A stretch of 64,000 nt of DNA from Mycobacterium simulans (GTDB lineage Bacteria > Actinomycetota > Actinomycetes > Mycobacteriales > Mycobacteriaceae), in contig NZ_OCVX01000005.1 of assembly GCF_900232995.1 (NCBI RefSeq), positions 1 through 64,000 on the forward strand. The letters are read 5' to 3'. The notes beneath the pieces are model-generated. The model did not search any database. It was not told where the DNA came from and saw nothing but the letters and a program-made list of their open reading frames with translations. Numbering within the stretch: position 1 is the first letter of the stretch; the number at the start of each line of letters is the position of its first letter. A program made the translations under genes and the position numbers. Positions 24,764 to 33,614 of the stretch are shown here, piece by piece.

Positions 24764-27164
24764 CACCCTCAAGGATTCCGACGTGACGCTGAATGTCGTC
24801 TCCAATGCCGCGGGACGGATGCGTGTGCACGCCACCGGATTTCGTTTCGACGCGGTGCGAGCCGTCGCGATCGAGGACACGGTCGCCAAAGTAACGGGCG
24901 TGTGCGCGGTATATGCCTATCCGCGTACGGCATCGGTGGTGATCCTGTACTCGCCTACGAGCTGCGACACCGGTGCCGTCCTGTCGGCGATCGCCGATGC
25001 GCGGCGCATCCCCGCGGAGTCGGTACCAACGCGCCCGCCGCATTCTGCGGTTGCACGCAACACCGGCGTAGTGCGGAAAGTCGCGGACGGGATCCGTCGC
25101 GCGCTAGGGCGCACGCCCGACCGGCCGCCCGCGAAACGGCCCAGCACCGGATGCCAGGGAGACACCGCGTGCAAGGCGCCGGGCGAGGACGCCAGGCGCC
25201 AGCGGCGAAAGTGGTTGCGACGGCTGTGGCTGGCCTTGCCGTTGGGACTGCTGTCGTTTGCTTCGACGATGGCTTTCGGCGCTTACCCGTGGGCGGGGTG
25301 GTTGGCTTTCGCCGCGACGGTACCGGTGCAATTCGTCGCCGGATGGCCGTTTCTCACGGGTGCGGTCCAACAGGCACGGGCGTTGAGCGCGAACATGGAC
25401 ACGCTGATCACGCTGGGGACGTTGACCGCATTTGCCTACTCCACGTATGAGTTGTTCGCCGGCGGACCGCTGTTCTTCGACACCTCGGCGTTGATCATCG
25501 CGTTCGTCGTGCTGGGCCGCTATTTCGAGGCCAGGGCCACGGGCAAGGCATCGGAGGCGATCAGCAAGCTCCTGGAGATGGGCGCCAAGGAAGCCCGACT
25601 GATTGTGGACGGCGAAGAGCGCCTGGTGCCGGTTGATCAGGTCCAAACCGGAGACCTGGTGCGAGTACGGCCGGGAGAAAAGATCCCGGTCGACGGCGAG
25701 GTCGTCGACGGGCGCGCCGCCGTCGACGAGTCGATGCTCACCGGCGAGTCGGTCCCGGTCGAGAAGGCAGTGAGCGACCATGTCGCCGGGGCAACGGTCA
25801 ACATCGATGGGCTGCTGACCGTACGCGCGACCGCTGTCGGGGCGGATACCGCGTTGGCGCAGATCGTTCGCCTGGTCCAACAGGCGCAAGACGGCAAGGC
25901 TCCGGTGCAGCGGCTGGCCGACCGCGTCTCGTCGGTGTTCGTGCCGGCCGTCGTCGGTGTTGCCGCCCTCACGTTCGCCGGGTGGACACTGCTTGCCGCC
26001 AACCCGGTGGCGGGCATGACGGCCGCGGTCGCGGTGCTGATCATCGCGTGCCCGTGCGCGCTGGGCCTGGCCACCCCCACCGCGATCACGGTCGGCACCG
26101 GACGCGGCGCCGAAATGGGGATCCTGGTCAAGGGCGGCCAGGTGATGGAGGCGTCGAAGAAGATCGACACTGCGGTGTTCGACAAGACGGGCACCCTCAC
26201 CCGCGCCCAGATGCGGCTCACCGATGTTATTGCCGCCAAGCGGCGCCAACCCAATCTTGTGTTGCGGCTTGCCGCCGCGGTCGAGTCGGGCTCCGAACAC
26301 CCCATCGGCGCGGCGATCGTCGCCGCCGCCCAGGAGTGCGGATTGCAGATTCCGGCCGCCAAGGCGTTCACCAACCTGGCCGGGCACGGGGTGCGGGCCG
26401 AAATCGACGGCCGCCGCGTGCTGGTCGGGCGGCGCAAGCTCGTCGACGAACACGATCTGGTCCTGCCCGACCACCTTGCCGCGGCAGCGGTCGAGCTGGA
26501 AGAACAGGGCCGCACTGCGGTGTTCGTCGGCCGGGACGACCAGGTAGTGGGTGTGCTGGCGGTAGCCGACACCGTCAAGGACGACGCCATCGATGTAGTC
26601 CGTCAGCTGCACGCCATGGGGTTGCAGGTCGCCATGATCACCGGCGACAACGCCCGCACGGCGGCCGCGATCGCCAAGCAGGTCGGCATCGACCGAGTGC
26701 TGGCCGAGGTACTACCGGAAGACAAGGTCACCGAGGTCCGGCGGCTACAACAAGAGGGCCGGGTAGTCGCAATGGTCGGCGACGGCGTCAACGACGCCCC
26801 CGCGCTGGTGCAGGCGGATCTGGGCATTGCGATCGGCACCGGAACCGACGTGGCCATCGAGGCCTCCGACATCACCCTGATGTCCGACCAGCTCGACGGT
26901 GTCGTGCTTGCAATCCGGCTCTCCAGACGGACCCTGCGCACGATCTACCAGAATCTTGGCTGGGCCTTCGGCTACAACACGGCCGCGATCCCCCTGGCCG
27001 CGCTGGGCTTGCTCAACCCGGTTATTGCGGGCGCCGCGATGGGATTCTCTTCGGTGAGCGTGGTGACCAATTCGCTGCGGCTACGCCGGTTCGGACGCAA
27101 ACATCCGACCGCGGAGTTGGCGGCGCGGCCGACGGCGACGCACGAACGACCGTCGCATGATTAG
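24753..27164 (+). CDS. ctpV: P1B-type Cu(I)-exporting ATPase, CtpV-like
   Basis: 803 aa. An N-terminal HMA-like fold lacks the CxxC pair (AGRMRVHA instead). The rest has all P-type blocks: TGES actuator motif, the CPC motif at about 433-435 in the sixth helix, DKTGT at 477-481, the SEHP motif of the nucleotide domain, and GDGVNDAP. CPC with MGFSSVSVVTNSLRL in the last helix is the copper P1B-1 signature. It should export Cu(I) from the cytoplasm. Mycobacterial ctpV is normally under CsoR; here a MerR-type regulator and promoter stand upstream. Confidence 0.9.
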   Translation: MTTDTLKDSDVTLNVVSNAAGRMRVHATGFRFDAVRAVAIEDTVAKVTGVCAVYAYPRTASVVILYSPTSCDTGAVLSAIADARRIPAESVPTRPPHSAVARNTGVVRKVADGIRRALGRTPDRPPAKRPSTGCQGDTACKAPGEDARRQRRKWLRRLWLALPLGLLSFASTMAFGAYPWAGWLAFAATVPVQFVAGWPFLTGAVQQARALSANMDTLITLGTLTAFAYSTYELFAGGPLFFDTSALIIAFVVLGRYFEARATGKASEAISKLLEMGAKEARLIVDGEERLVPVDQVQTGDLVRVRPGEKIPVDGEVVDGRAAVDESMLTGESVPVEKAVSDHVAGATVNIDGLLTVRATAVGADTALAQIVRLVQQAQDGKAPVQRLADRVSSVFVPAVVGVAALTFAGWTLLAANPVAGMTAAVAVLIIACPCALGLATPTAITVGTGRGAEMGILVKGGQVMEASKKIDTAVFDKTGTLTRAQMRLTDVIAAKRRQPNLVLRLAAAVESGSEHPIGAAIVAAAQECGLQIPAAKAFTNLAGHGVRAEIDGRRVLVGRRKLVDEHDLVLPDHLAAAAVELEEQGRTAVFVGRDDQVVGVLAVADTVKDDAIDVVRQLHAMGLQVAMITGDNARTAAAIAKQVGIDRVLAEVLPEDKVTEVRRLQQEGRVVAMVGDGVNDAPALVQADLGIAIGTGTDVAIEASDITLMSDQLDGVVLAIRLSRRTLRTIYQNLGWAFGYNTAAIPLAALGLLNPVIAGAAMGFSSVSVVTNSLRLRRFGRKHPTAELAARPTATHERPSHD

Positions 27165-27753
27165 GTTCACACGGCGGGCGGTGCTCGCTGTGCTCGGCGC
27201 GGGCGCGGCTGTCGCTATTGGGTATTCGCTGCACGGCGTCCTGGGATCACCCGTCCTCCGGATCCGCCTCACCGATGGCGGCATGATGGGCGCCAGCCCG
27301 GCCGACATGAGCCTTTACATGGACATGTTCAACCGGCACTCGGAATTCACCCGCACCGTCGAGGAGATCCCCGGTGGAGTGCGTACCATAACCCAATCAC
27401 GCTCTCCCGATCTCGTCGCGAAGCTGCAGGCGCACGTGTCGAGCATGTACGCGCATATCGACCAAGGCGCCGAGGTCATGTGTATGAGCCAGAGCCTGCC
27501 GACCCTGTTCCGCAACGCCGGCGGCTACCGCCGCGAGTTGACGCTCACGCCCACGGGTGTAATCGCCGAGGAAACGTCCGGCGATCCCGCGCTCACCGAA
27601 GCCATCCGTGCCCACGCCCGCGAGGTGAGCGGGTTCGTGTACGAGGGAATGCCCGCAATGATGAAGGGCATGATGGGCGGTTCCGGCGGCATGAGGGGCC
27701 CCGGCGGCATAATGGGCCCCGGCGGCATGATGGGCCCCGGCGGACCACCGTAA
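27157..27753 (+). CDS. exported Met-rich protein of the copper operon
   Basis: 198 aa. An RR-containing N-terminus (IRFTRRAVLAVLGAGAAVAIGYSLHG) is a signal or anchor, followed by an unrecognised middle domain with MDMFNRH, MYAHIDQG and MCMSQ. The C-terminus is a low-complexity tail of repeated GGxMGPGG/GGMM units (about residues 170-198). Met-rich extracytoplasmic tails are typical Cu(I) ligands, so a periplasmic copper-binding role is inferred. The ATG lies inside the 3' end of ctpV (8-nt overlap). Confidence 0.75.
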   Translation: MIRFTRRAVLAVLGAGAAVAIGYSLHGVLGSPVLRIRLTDGGMMGASPADMSLYMDMFNRHSEFTRTVEEIPGGVRTITQSRSPDLVAKLQAHVSSMYAHIDQGAEVMCMSQSLPTLFRNAGGYRRELTLTPTGVIAEETSGDPALTEAIRAHAREVSGFVYEGMPAMMKGMMGGSGGMRGPGGIMGPGGMMGPGGPP

Positions 27754-27788
27754 CCGCCGGCTGCCCAACCGCGGACGATGTCATCGAC

Positions 27789-27815
27789 AAGCCCGGGGTT
27801 TTGTTAGCCCGGCTT
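27789..27815. terminator. possible bidirectional terminator between convergent genes
   Basis: AAGCCCGGG (27789-27797) and CCCGGCTT (27808-27815) can pair with one bulged base around a TTTTGTTAG loop. It sits between the ends of the copper operon and of the STAND-WD40 gene. No clear U-tract follows on either strand, so it is only a candidate. Confidence 0.4.
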
Positions 27816-30800
27816 CAGGACTCACCGGCGATGGGCAGTCCCGGGCACAGCCTGACGTAGGCCATATCGGGCGACACCCAGTCGCGCCACTGCTCGCGGC
27901 TCATGTTGGTAGTCAGCTTGGCGCACAACATCTCCGGCGATGCATCCGCTGGCCAGAGCCGCACTGTGGTGTCGGCGCCTGCGGAGGCCAGCCTTTGCCC
28001 GTCGGGGCTGAACACCACACTGAGCACCGGGCCCGTGTGGCCTTCGTGGAAGGCCCCGAACGGTTGGCCGGTTGTGGCGTCCCAAAGCCGCACCGTGCCT
28101 TCGCTTTCGGCGGCGGCAAGCCGACGTCCGTTGGGGCCAAAGACCACGGCATTCACGGCGCCGCCGTTCCCTTTCAGAGGGTCACCGACCGATTGTCCGG
28201 TTCCAGCGTTCCAAAGCCGCACTGTGCCTTCGCTTTCGGCGGTGGCCAGCCGGCGCCCATCGGGGCTGAAAGCCACACCGAGTACCGGGCCGGCATGGCC
28301 GGTGAGGGTGGCGACCGATTGCCCGGTGCCAGCGTCCCACAGCCGCACCGTACCGTCGTCGCTGGCGGAGGCAAGCCGGCGCCCGTCGGGGCTGAACACC
28401 ACGCTGTCAACTTTGCCGGTGTGGCCGGTGAGGGCGGCGATCGACTTGCCGCTGGCGGCGTCCCACAGCCGCACCGTCTGGTCGGCACCGGCCGAAGCCA
28501 GCTGGCGCCCGTCGGGGCTAAACACCACGCTGAGCACCGAGCCGGTGTGGCCCATGAGGGGCGCGCCGACCTGTTGTCGGATCCCCGTGTCCCACAGCCG
28601 TACCGTTTGATCGGCGCTGGCGGAGGCCAGCCGGCGCCCGTCGGGGCTGAACGCCACACTGTTCACGTTGCCCGTGTGGCCGAGAAGGGGCATGCCGGCC
28701 GCCTGGCCCGTGGCGGCGTCCCAGAGCCGCACCGATTGGTCGTCGCTGGCCGATGCCAGGCGTCGACCGTCGGGGCTGAACGCCACACTGTTCACGGCGC
28801 CGGTGTGCCCGGCGAGCGGGGCGCCGAATGGTTGGCCGGCGTCCCACAGCCGCACCGTACCGTCGCTGCTGGCGGTGGCCAGCCGGCGCCCGTCGGGACT
28901 GAACACCACGCCATTCACGATGCCGCCGTGGCCGCTAAGCGATGGGCCGCGGTCGCGGCCGGTGTCGGCGTCCCACAGCCGCACGGTCTGGTCGGCGCTC
29001 GCGGTGGCCAACCGGTGCCCATCGGGGCTAAACGCCACGCTTTGCACCGGCCCAGTGTGGCCGCTGAGCGGCGGGCCGATCCCTCGACCCGTGTCGGCGT
29101 CCCATACCCGGACCGTTTTATCCATGCTCGCCGAGGCCAGCCGGTGACCGTCGGGGCTAAACGCGACGCTGAGCACCGGGCCGATGTGGCCGACCAGGGG
29201 GGCGCCGACGGGTTGGCCGGTCCGGGCGTCCCACACGCGCACGGTCTGGTCGTCGCTGCCGGTGGCCAGCCGCTGCCCGTCGGGACTGAACGCCACACTG
29301 ACCACCGAACCGGTGTGGCCGACGAGGCGTGCCCCGACCGGGTCACCGGTCCGGGCGTCCCACAGCTGCACCGTCCGGTCGGTGCTCGCGGTGGCCAGCC
29401 GGCTGCCGTCCGGGCTGAACGCCACGCCGAGTACCGAGCCGGTGTGGCCCCGGAGGGAGGCGCCAACCTGTTGGCCGGTCTCGGCATCCCACACCCGCGC
29501 CGTCTTGTCGAGGCTCGCGCTGGCCAGCCGGTGACCGTCGGGGCTAAACGCCACCCCAATCACGTTGTCCTCGTGCCCGGTCAGGGGGGCGCCGACCTGC
29601 TGGCCGGTCTCGGCATCCCAGACCCGCAGCGTCTTGTCGAGGCCCGCGGTGGCCAGCCGGTGACCGTCGGGGCTAAACACCACCCCGTTTACCGCGCCGA
29701 CGTGGCCGGTGATGATTTTGAGGGTGCTGGCTCGCTGGGCCACCGCGGTGTAGAGCGGGCCGTCGTCGGACGGAACGGGCAGGGCGCGCGCGGCCAGAAT
29801 CTGCTGAAACGCCCGCGCGTCCCCACCCGGCTGGGTACCGGCCAGCATGTCCTGCGCCTGGGCGATCAGAATCTGCCGCTGGGCGATCAGCTTGCCCTGC
29901 AAAAGGGTCTGCGCCTGGTGTCGGGCTTGGACGGCCTGCACACCCAGCATCACGGCCACGAGGGCGACGACGGCGGTGACCGCCAACACCGCAACGAGGA
30001 TCCGTGAGCGCTTCCGCAGCGTGGCCGCGCGCCGCTGAGTGGCTTCGAGTTCGGCTTGCCGGCTTTCCACACGGGCTGCCAACGCCGCCTTCTCTTCCGC
30101 GCGTCGCTGGTCGCGGCGTTCGCGTATGACACCGGTGAGCACATCGTGCGTGAGTTCGATGCGTTGCGCGCCGTAGCGTTCCTCGAGCCGTAGCAGCCGC
30201 GCCCCGATTAGCCTGGTTAGTTCGTCGTCGGTGAGACGCAAAGGCACCGCGTCCTCGCGGGCGTAGCTGTTGCGAAATCCCTTCTCGGTGATTAGCTCCG
30301 ACTCGATGAACTGCGCGACGCGCGGCGGCAGATCCCTTACGCATGACAGGTAGTAGTTCGACAGGATGTCACGCCTGCCGTCCTCGACCAGCCGCTCGTC
30401 GAAGTGGCTCTGGCCGCGCCGCTTCCGATCCTCATTGAGCTCACGGCAGAACAAGCTGAGCAGCCCGGGTTCCACCCCTGGAGCGCCCTCTGGAGCGCCC
30501 GACGCGCCCCAAACGCCCGAGTCGCCGCCGGGATGATCGACGTCGGCATATGCGGTATCGCGGGCGCGGCGGAGATCCTCGCCCGCGATGATTCCCACCA
30601 CCCGGCGCGCCAGCGAACGGGGCATCATCTCTTCGGCTGGTTTGTGCACCGCATCGACTGCCTCGGGTGCCCGCATACGCAGCAGACGCATCCGCGAGTG
30701 CCGGAGTTCCGGGATAAGCTCGCGCCACCCTTCAAGTTCGGGGAGACAGTCTTCACGCAAGCTAATCAATAGCTTGTAATTGCGCTTCCGCAAATGGAAT

Positions 30801-31384
30801 CGCGCCGCCACATCCCCGTCGTCTTCGATTCGCGCCGCCAGGTCGATGGGAATACGATTCTCGGCCAGGTCAGCCAGCTCATTGCGGAATTCCCGGACCA
30901 GATGCGGGACCCGTGCACCGAGCGTAAAGAGCTCTTCGAACTGGTCGAGGACAATCACGGGCGTAAGTAGATAGTTCTGCGCGCTGGAAAGCTCAAGGTC
31001 GGCGCGATGCAGGTATTCCCAAAGGGATTCATCTTGAAAAGGCAGCACCGGATCGGGCACATCGGCTCGAATCGTGTTATAGACCGATTGATGTAATTGG
31101 CGAGTGAAGGGTGCCGCACCCGGCTCGAAGTCGAAGCGCACATAGACCGGCAGCAAGTGGTGCTCGCGCAGCAACGGGAACAGGCCCGCCCGCAGCAGCG
31201 ACGTCTTGCCCAGACCGGACGCTCCGTACAAGACGGTGATCGGCGCCTCAAGAACGTGGCTCAGCAGCGACGTTAATTCATGGTCACGCCCGTGGAAGAA
31301 CTCTCGCGCGCTTTCCTGGTACGACTCGAGCCCCGGCCACGGGTGATCGCTGTCGAGCTGTTCGGCCGCTGTTGTGCTCGTCAT
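27815..31384 (-). CDS. STAND NTPase (nSTAND1) with transmembrane helix and 14 WD40 repeats
   Basis: About 1189 aa. The N-terminal NTPase has Walker A GASGLGKT at about residues 54-61 and Walker B VIVLDQFEELF, the nSTAND1 pattern. A coiled coil (RRAEEKAALAARVESRQAELEA) and one hydrophobic helix (ILVAVLAVTAVVALVAVMLG) separate it from 14 WD40 units of the form GHTGxVxSVxFSPDGxRLAxASxDxTVRLWD, enough for two seven-bladed propellers. STAND proteins are ligand-triggered oligomerising switches, and some are anti-phage effectors or signalling hubs. The ATG at 31384 overlaps an upstream small gene (ATGA). Confidence 0.9.
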   Translation of the reverse strand: MTSTTAAEQLDSDHPWPGLESYQESAREFFHGRDHELTSLLSHVLEAPITVLYGASGLGKTSLLRAGLFPLLREHHLLPVYVRFDFEPGAAPFTRQLHQSVYNTIRADVPDPVLPFQDESLWEYLHRADLELSSAQNYLLTPVIVLDQFEELFTLGARVPHLVREFRNELADLAENRIPIDLAARIEDDGDVAARFHLRKRNYKLLISLREDCLPELEGWRELIPELRHSRMRLLRMRAPEAVDAVHKPAEEMMPRSLARRVVGIIAGEDLRRARDTAYADVDHPGGDSGVWGASGAPEGAPGVEPGLLSLFCRELNEDRKRRGQSHFDERLVEDGRRDILSNYYLSCVRDLPPRVAQFIESELITEKGFRNSYAREDAVPLRLTDDELTRLIGARLLRLEERYGAQRIELTHDVLTGVIRERRDQRRAEEKAALAARVESRQAELEATQRRAATLRKRSRILVAVLAVTAVVALVAVMLGVQAVQARHQAQTLLQGKLIAQRQILIAQAQDMLAGTQPGGDARAFQQILAARALPVPSDDGPLYTAVAQRASTLKIITGHVGAVNGVVFSPDGHRLATAGLDKTLRVWDAETGQQVGAPLTGHEDNVIGVAFSPDGHRLASASLDKTARVWDAETGQQVGASLRGHTGSVLGVAFSPDGSRLATASTDRTVQLWDARTGDPVGARLVGHTGSVVSVAFSPDGQRLATGSDDQTVRVWDARTGQPVGAPLVGHIGPVLSVAFSPDGHRLASASMDKTVRVWDADTGRGIGPPLSGHTGPVQSVAFSPDGHRLATASADQTVRLWDADTGRDRGPSLSGHGGIVNGVVFSPDGRRLATASSDGTVRLWDAGQPFGAPLAGHTGAVNSVAFSPDGRRLASASDDQSVRLWDAATGQAAGMPLLGHTGNVNSVAFSPDGRRLASASADQTVRLWDTGIRQQVGAPLMGHTGSVLSVVFSPDGRQLASAGADQTVRLWDAASGKSIAALTGHTGKVDSVVFSPDGRRLASASDDGTVRLWDAGTGQSVATLTGHAGPVLGVAFSPDGRRLATAESEGTVRLWNAGTGQSVGDPLKGNGGAVNAVVFGPNGRRLAAAESEGTVRLWDATTGQPFGAFHEGHTGPVLSVVFSPDGQRLASAGADTTVRLWPADASPEMLCAKLTTNMSREQWRDWVSPDMAYVRLCPGLPIAGES

Positions 31385-31683
31385 GGTGTGACAGCCCACG
31401 GCATAGCACTGATTTCGTCGGCCAGCATCGCGATCGGGTGTGCATCGGCCTCACCGGCCGGCGCGTAACGAATGTCCAAGCGCTGGACGGCATCTGGCGC
31501 CCGATCGTACCGACTCGGGTTTTCGTCGACGTTCGCCGGCACTATGAAGCATCGACGCGGAATATGCGACGATCGCTGTGCTGCATCTATCGATTTCGTG
31601 GAAACGTTACCTTCCTGCTCGCGCTCCGTATTGGCGGGGACGAGCGGAATGAACAACCGGATAGCTCGGCGGATCGGGGTCAA
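31381..31683 (-). CDS. small protein upstream of the STAND gene
   Basis: Up to 100 aa, ending AVTP with a TGA that overlaps the STAND gene's ATG (ATGA). The middle reads RCFIVPANVDENPSRYDRAPDAVQRLDIRYAPAGEADAHPIAML. The only early start in frame is a TTG at 31683, so the true start is unsure; another TTG lies at 31653. The coupling is the main reason to accept it. STAND proteins are often encoded next to a sensor or effector partner. I do not recognise a family. Confidence 0.45.
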   Translation of the reverse strand: MTPIRRAIRLFIPLVPANTEREQEGNVSTKSIDAAQRSSHIPRRCFIVPANVDENPSRYDRAPDAVQRLDIRYAPAGEADAHPIAMLADEISAMPWAVTP

Positions 31684-32031
31684 CGTCCTACGCTCCCATG
31701 CATCCCCCGGCCTATCAAGGTTGTCGTCTTGTCACACGTCCCCACCGATGTCGGTGATCGTATTGCACAGCCGCCGGGCGGCGTCTGCATTTTCACGCAT
31801 GTAACTTATGAAGATCGCCGGAGCACTTGATTGCTGCCGTGGCGGTTGAGGACAATTTTTAACCTTTTGAGGGATCTGGCCTCATCAACCTCAAGACGCT
31901 TGGTCGCGGGCCGGCACCAGGTCAAACGGCAACGCGGCGCTGCTGCCCGCGGCATCCGCGGTACAACTGGTCTCGCTCACGAGCGGCGTTCCACATTTCC
32001 ACGCGGCCATGGGCGGGCGCACACTCTTGGC
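31684..32031. other. intergenic region between divergent STAND and ATP-grasp loci
   Basis: About 350 bp with no recognisable gene, RNA or repeat. It should contain the promoters of both loci, but no promoter motif is convincing by eye. Confidence 0.4.
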
Positions 32032-32136
32032 ATGAAGCCATGTGAACTCACCGCCGTCGCGCTGACCGCAGCGCCCCTGCCCCCCTCGCGGTCGCTGCGC
32101 CGGGCCCAGCCGTCGACGTCACCGCGGCTGGCGTGA
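32032..32136 (+). CDS. 34-codon reading frame overlapping the ATP-grasp gene start
   Basis: From ATG 32032 the frame encodes MKPCELTAVALTAAPLPPSR and 14 further residues, and stops with a TGA that overlaps the GTG start of the ATP-grasp gene (GTGA). It could be a leader peptide, a substrate peptide or chance. No ribosome site is evident. Confidence 0.2.
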   Translation: MKPCELTAVALTAAPLPPSRSLRRAQPSTSPRLA

Positions 32137-33614
32137 TAGTGCCCGCCGGCGGACCTGCGCCCGAGCCGCGTCGCGTGCTGCACGGTATCTCCGACGTGCG
32201 CGCGTTCTTTCACACCAATACCGTGCCGCTGTACTTCATCTCGCCTACCCCGTTCAACCTGTTGGGCATGTACCGCTGGGTACGAAACTTCTTCTACCTG
32301 ACCTACTACGACTCATTTGAGGGCGAACATTCGCGCGTGTTCGTGCCCCGGCGGCGCGACCGCATTGATTTCGGGTGCATGGGGGATGTGTGCAACCACC
32401 TCCTCCGTGATCCCGAGACACTCGAGTTCATCGCGCGACGAGGGCCCGGCGGCAAGGCCTGCTTCGTGATGCTTGACGAGGAGACCCAGGCCCTCGCGCG
32501 CCAGGCAGGGCTGGAGGTCATGCACCCCCCGGCGGAGCTGCGCCATCGCCTGGGCTCCAAGCTCGTCATGACACGGCTGGCCGACGAGGCGGGCGTGCCG
32601 AGCGTGCCTCACGTGATCGGGCGCGTCGGCTGCTATGACGAGCTGTCGGCGCTCGCGCAGAGCGCCGGGCTGGGGGACGACCTCGTCGTCGTGGCCGCTT
32701 ACGGCGACGCCGGCAGCACGGTGTTATTTGTGCGTGGCCAGCGCGACTGGGACGATCACGCCGGCGACCTGGTCGAGCAAGAAGTCAAAGTGATGAAGCG
32801 CATCCGCAATGTCGAGGTGTGCATCGAGGGCGTCGTGACTCGCCACGGCACCGTGATCGGCCCCGCGATGACGAGTCTCGTCGGTTACCCGGAGCTGACT
32901 CCGGGCAAGGGCAGCTGGTGCGGCAATGACATCTGGCGCGGGGTGCTGCCGCCCGCACAGACGCATGCGGCGCGAGAGATGGTCGGCAAGCTGGGAGACA
33001 TCCTGCGCCGCGAGGGGTACCGCGGTTACTTTGAGGTAGACCTGTTGCACGACCTGGACTCCGACGAGCTCTACCTCGGCGAGGTGAACCCGCGCCTCAG
33101 CGGCGCGAGCCCGATGACGAACCTGACCACCGAGGCCTACGCCGACATGCCGCTGTTCCTCTTCCACCTGCTCGAGTACATGGACGTGGAGTACGAGCTC
33201 GACATCGACGAAATCAACTCACGCTGGGAGCAAGGCTATGGCGACGACGAGGTCTGGGGTCAGCTGATAATCAGCGAGACCTCGCCGGATATCGAGATGT
33301 TCACCGCGACCCCACGCACCGGTGTGTGGCGCCTCAACGATGACGGGCGCGTCTCCTTTGCGCGCCAAGGCAACGACTGGGCGACGCTGCTCGACGAGTC
33401 CGAGGCCTTCTATATGCGCGTCGCGGCGCCTGGCGACTTACGCTGCGCGGGCGCCCAACTCGGCGTGCTCGTGACCCGCGGACACCTGCAGACCAGCGAC
33501 TACCACCTCACCGAGCGCTGCCAGCGGTGGGTCAAAGGCATCAAGGCGCAGTACGTCTCAACACCCCTGACGCCGGCCGCGCCGATCGTCTCGCGGCTCG
33601 TCGCACGAGCGTGA
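32133..33614 (+). CDS. ATP-grasp ligase-like protein
   Basis: 493 aa with an ATP-grasp core. The central part has LGSKLVMTRLADEAGVPSVP, a VVAAYGDAGSTVLFV strand, the acidic KVMKRIRNVEVCIEGVVTRHG region, and YFEVDLLHDLDSDELYLGEVNPRLSG, where the late D/E and N residues bind Mg-ATP in this fold. ATP-grasp enzymes ligate a carboxylate to an amine via an acyl phosphate. The substrate is unknown. The start is a GTG with no clear ribosome site. It overlaps the next gene, a serine hydrolase, by GTGA. Confidence 0.8.
   Translation: MIVPAGGPAPEPRRVLHGISDVRAFFHTNTVPLYFISPTPFNLLGMYRWVRNFFYLTYYDSFEGEHSRVFVPRRRDRIDFGCMGDVCNHLLRDPETLEFIARRGPGGKACFVMLDEETQALARQAGLEVMHPPAELRHRLGSKLVMTRLADEAGVPSVPHVIGRVGCYDELSALAQSAGLGDDLVVVAAYGDAGSTVLFVRGQRDWDDHAGDLVEQEVKVMKRIRNVEVCIEGVVTRHGTVIGPAMTSLVGYPELTPGKGSWCGNDIWRGVLPPAQTHAAREMVGKLGDILRREGYRGYFEVDLLHDLDSDELYLGEVNPRLSGASPMTNLTTEAYADMPLFLFHLLEYMDVEYELDIDEINSRWEQGYGDDEVWGQLIISETSPDIEMFTATPRTGVWRLNDDGRVSFARQGNDWATLLDESEAFYMRVAAPGDLRCAGAQLGVLVTRGHLQTSDYHLTERCQRWVKGIKAQYVSTPLTPAAPIVSRLVARA

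Noticed and set aside
28100..29710. Regular ~126-bp DNA repeats that could suggest a CRISPR or tandem-repeat locus
   Set aside because: The periodicity equals one WD40 blade (about 42 codons). The units are diverged coding repeats without spacers.
27995..30007. 670-codon plus-strand frame opposite the WD40 repeats
   Set aside because: Antisense image of the repeated WD40 codons; the minus strand gives clear SPDG and LWD blades.
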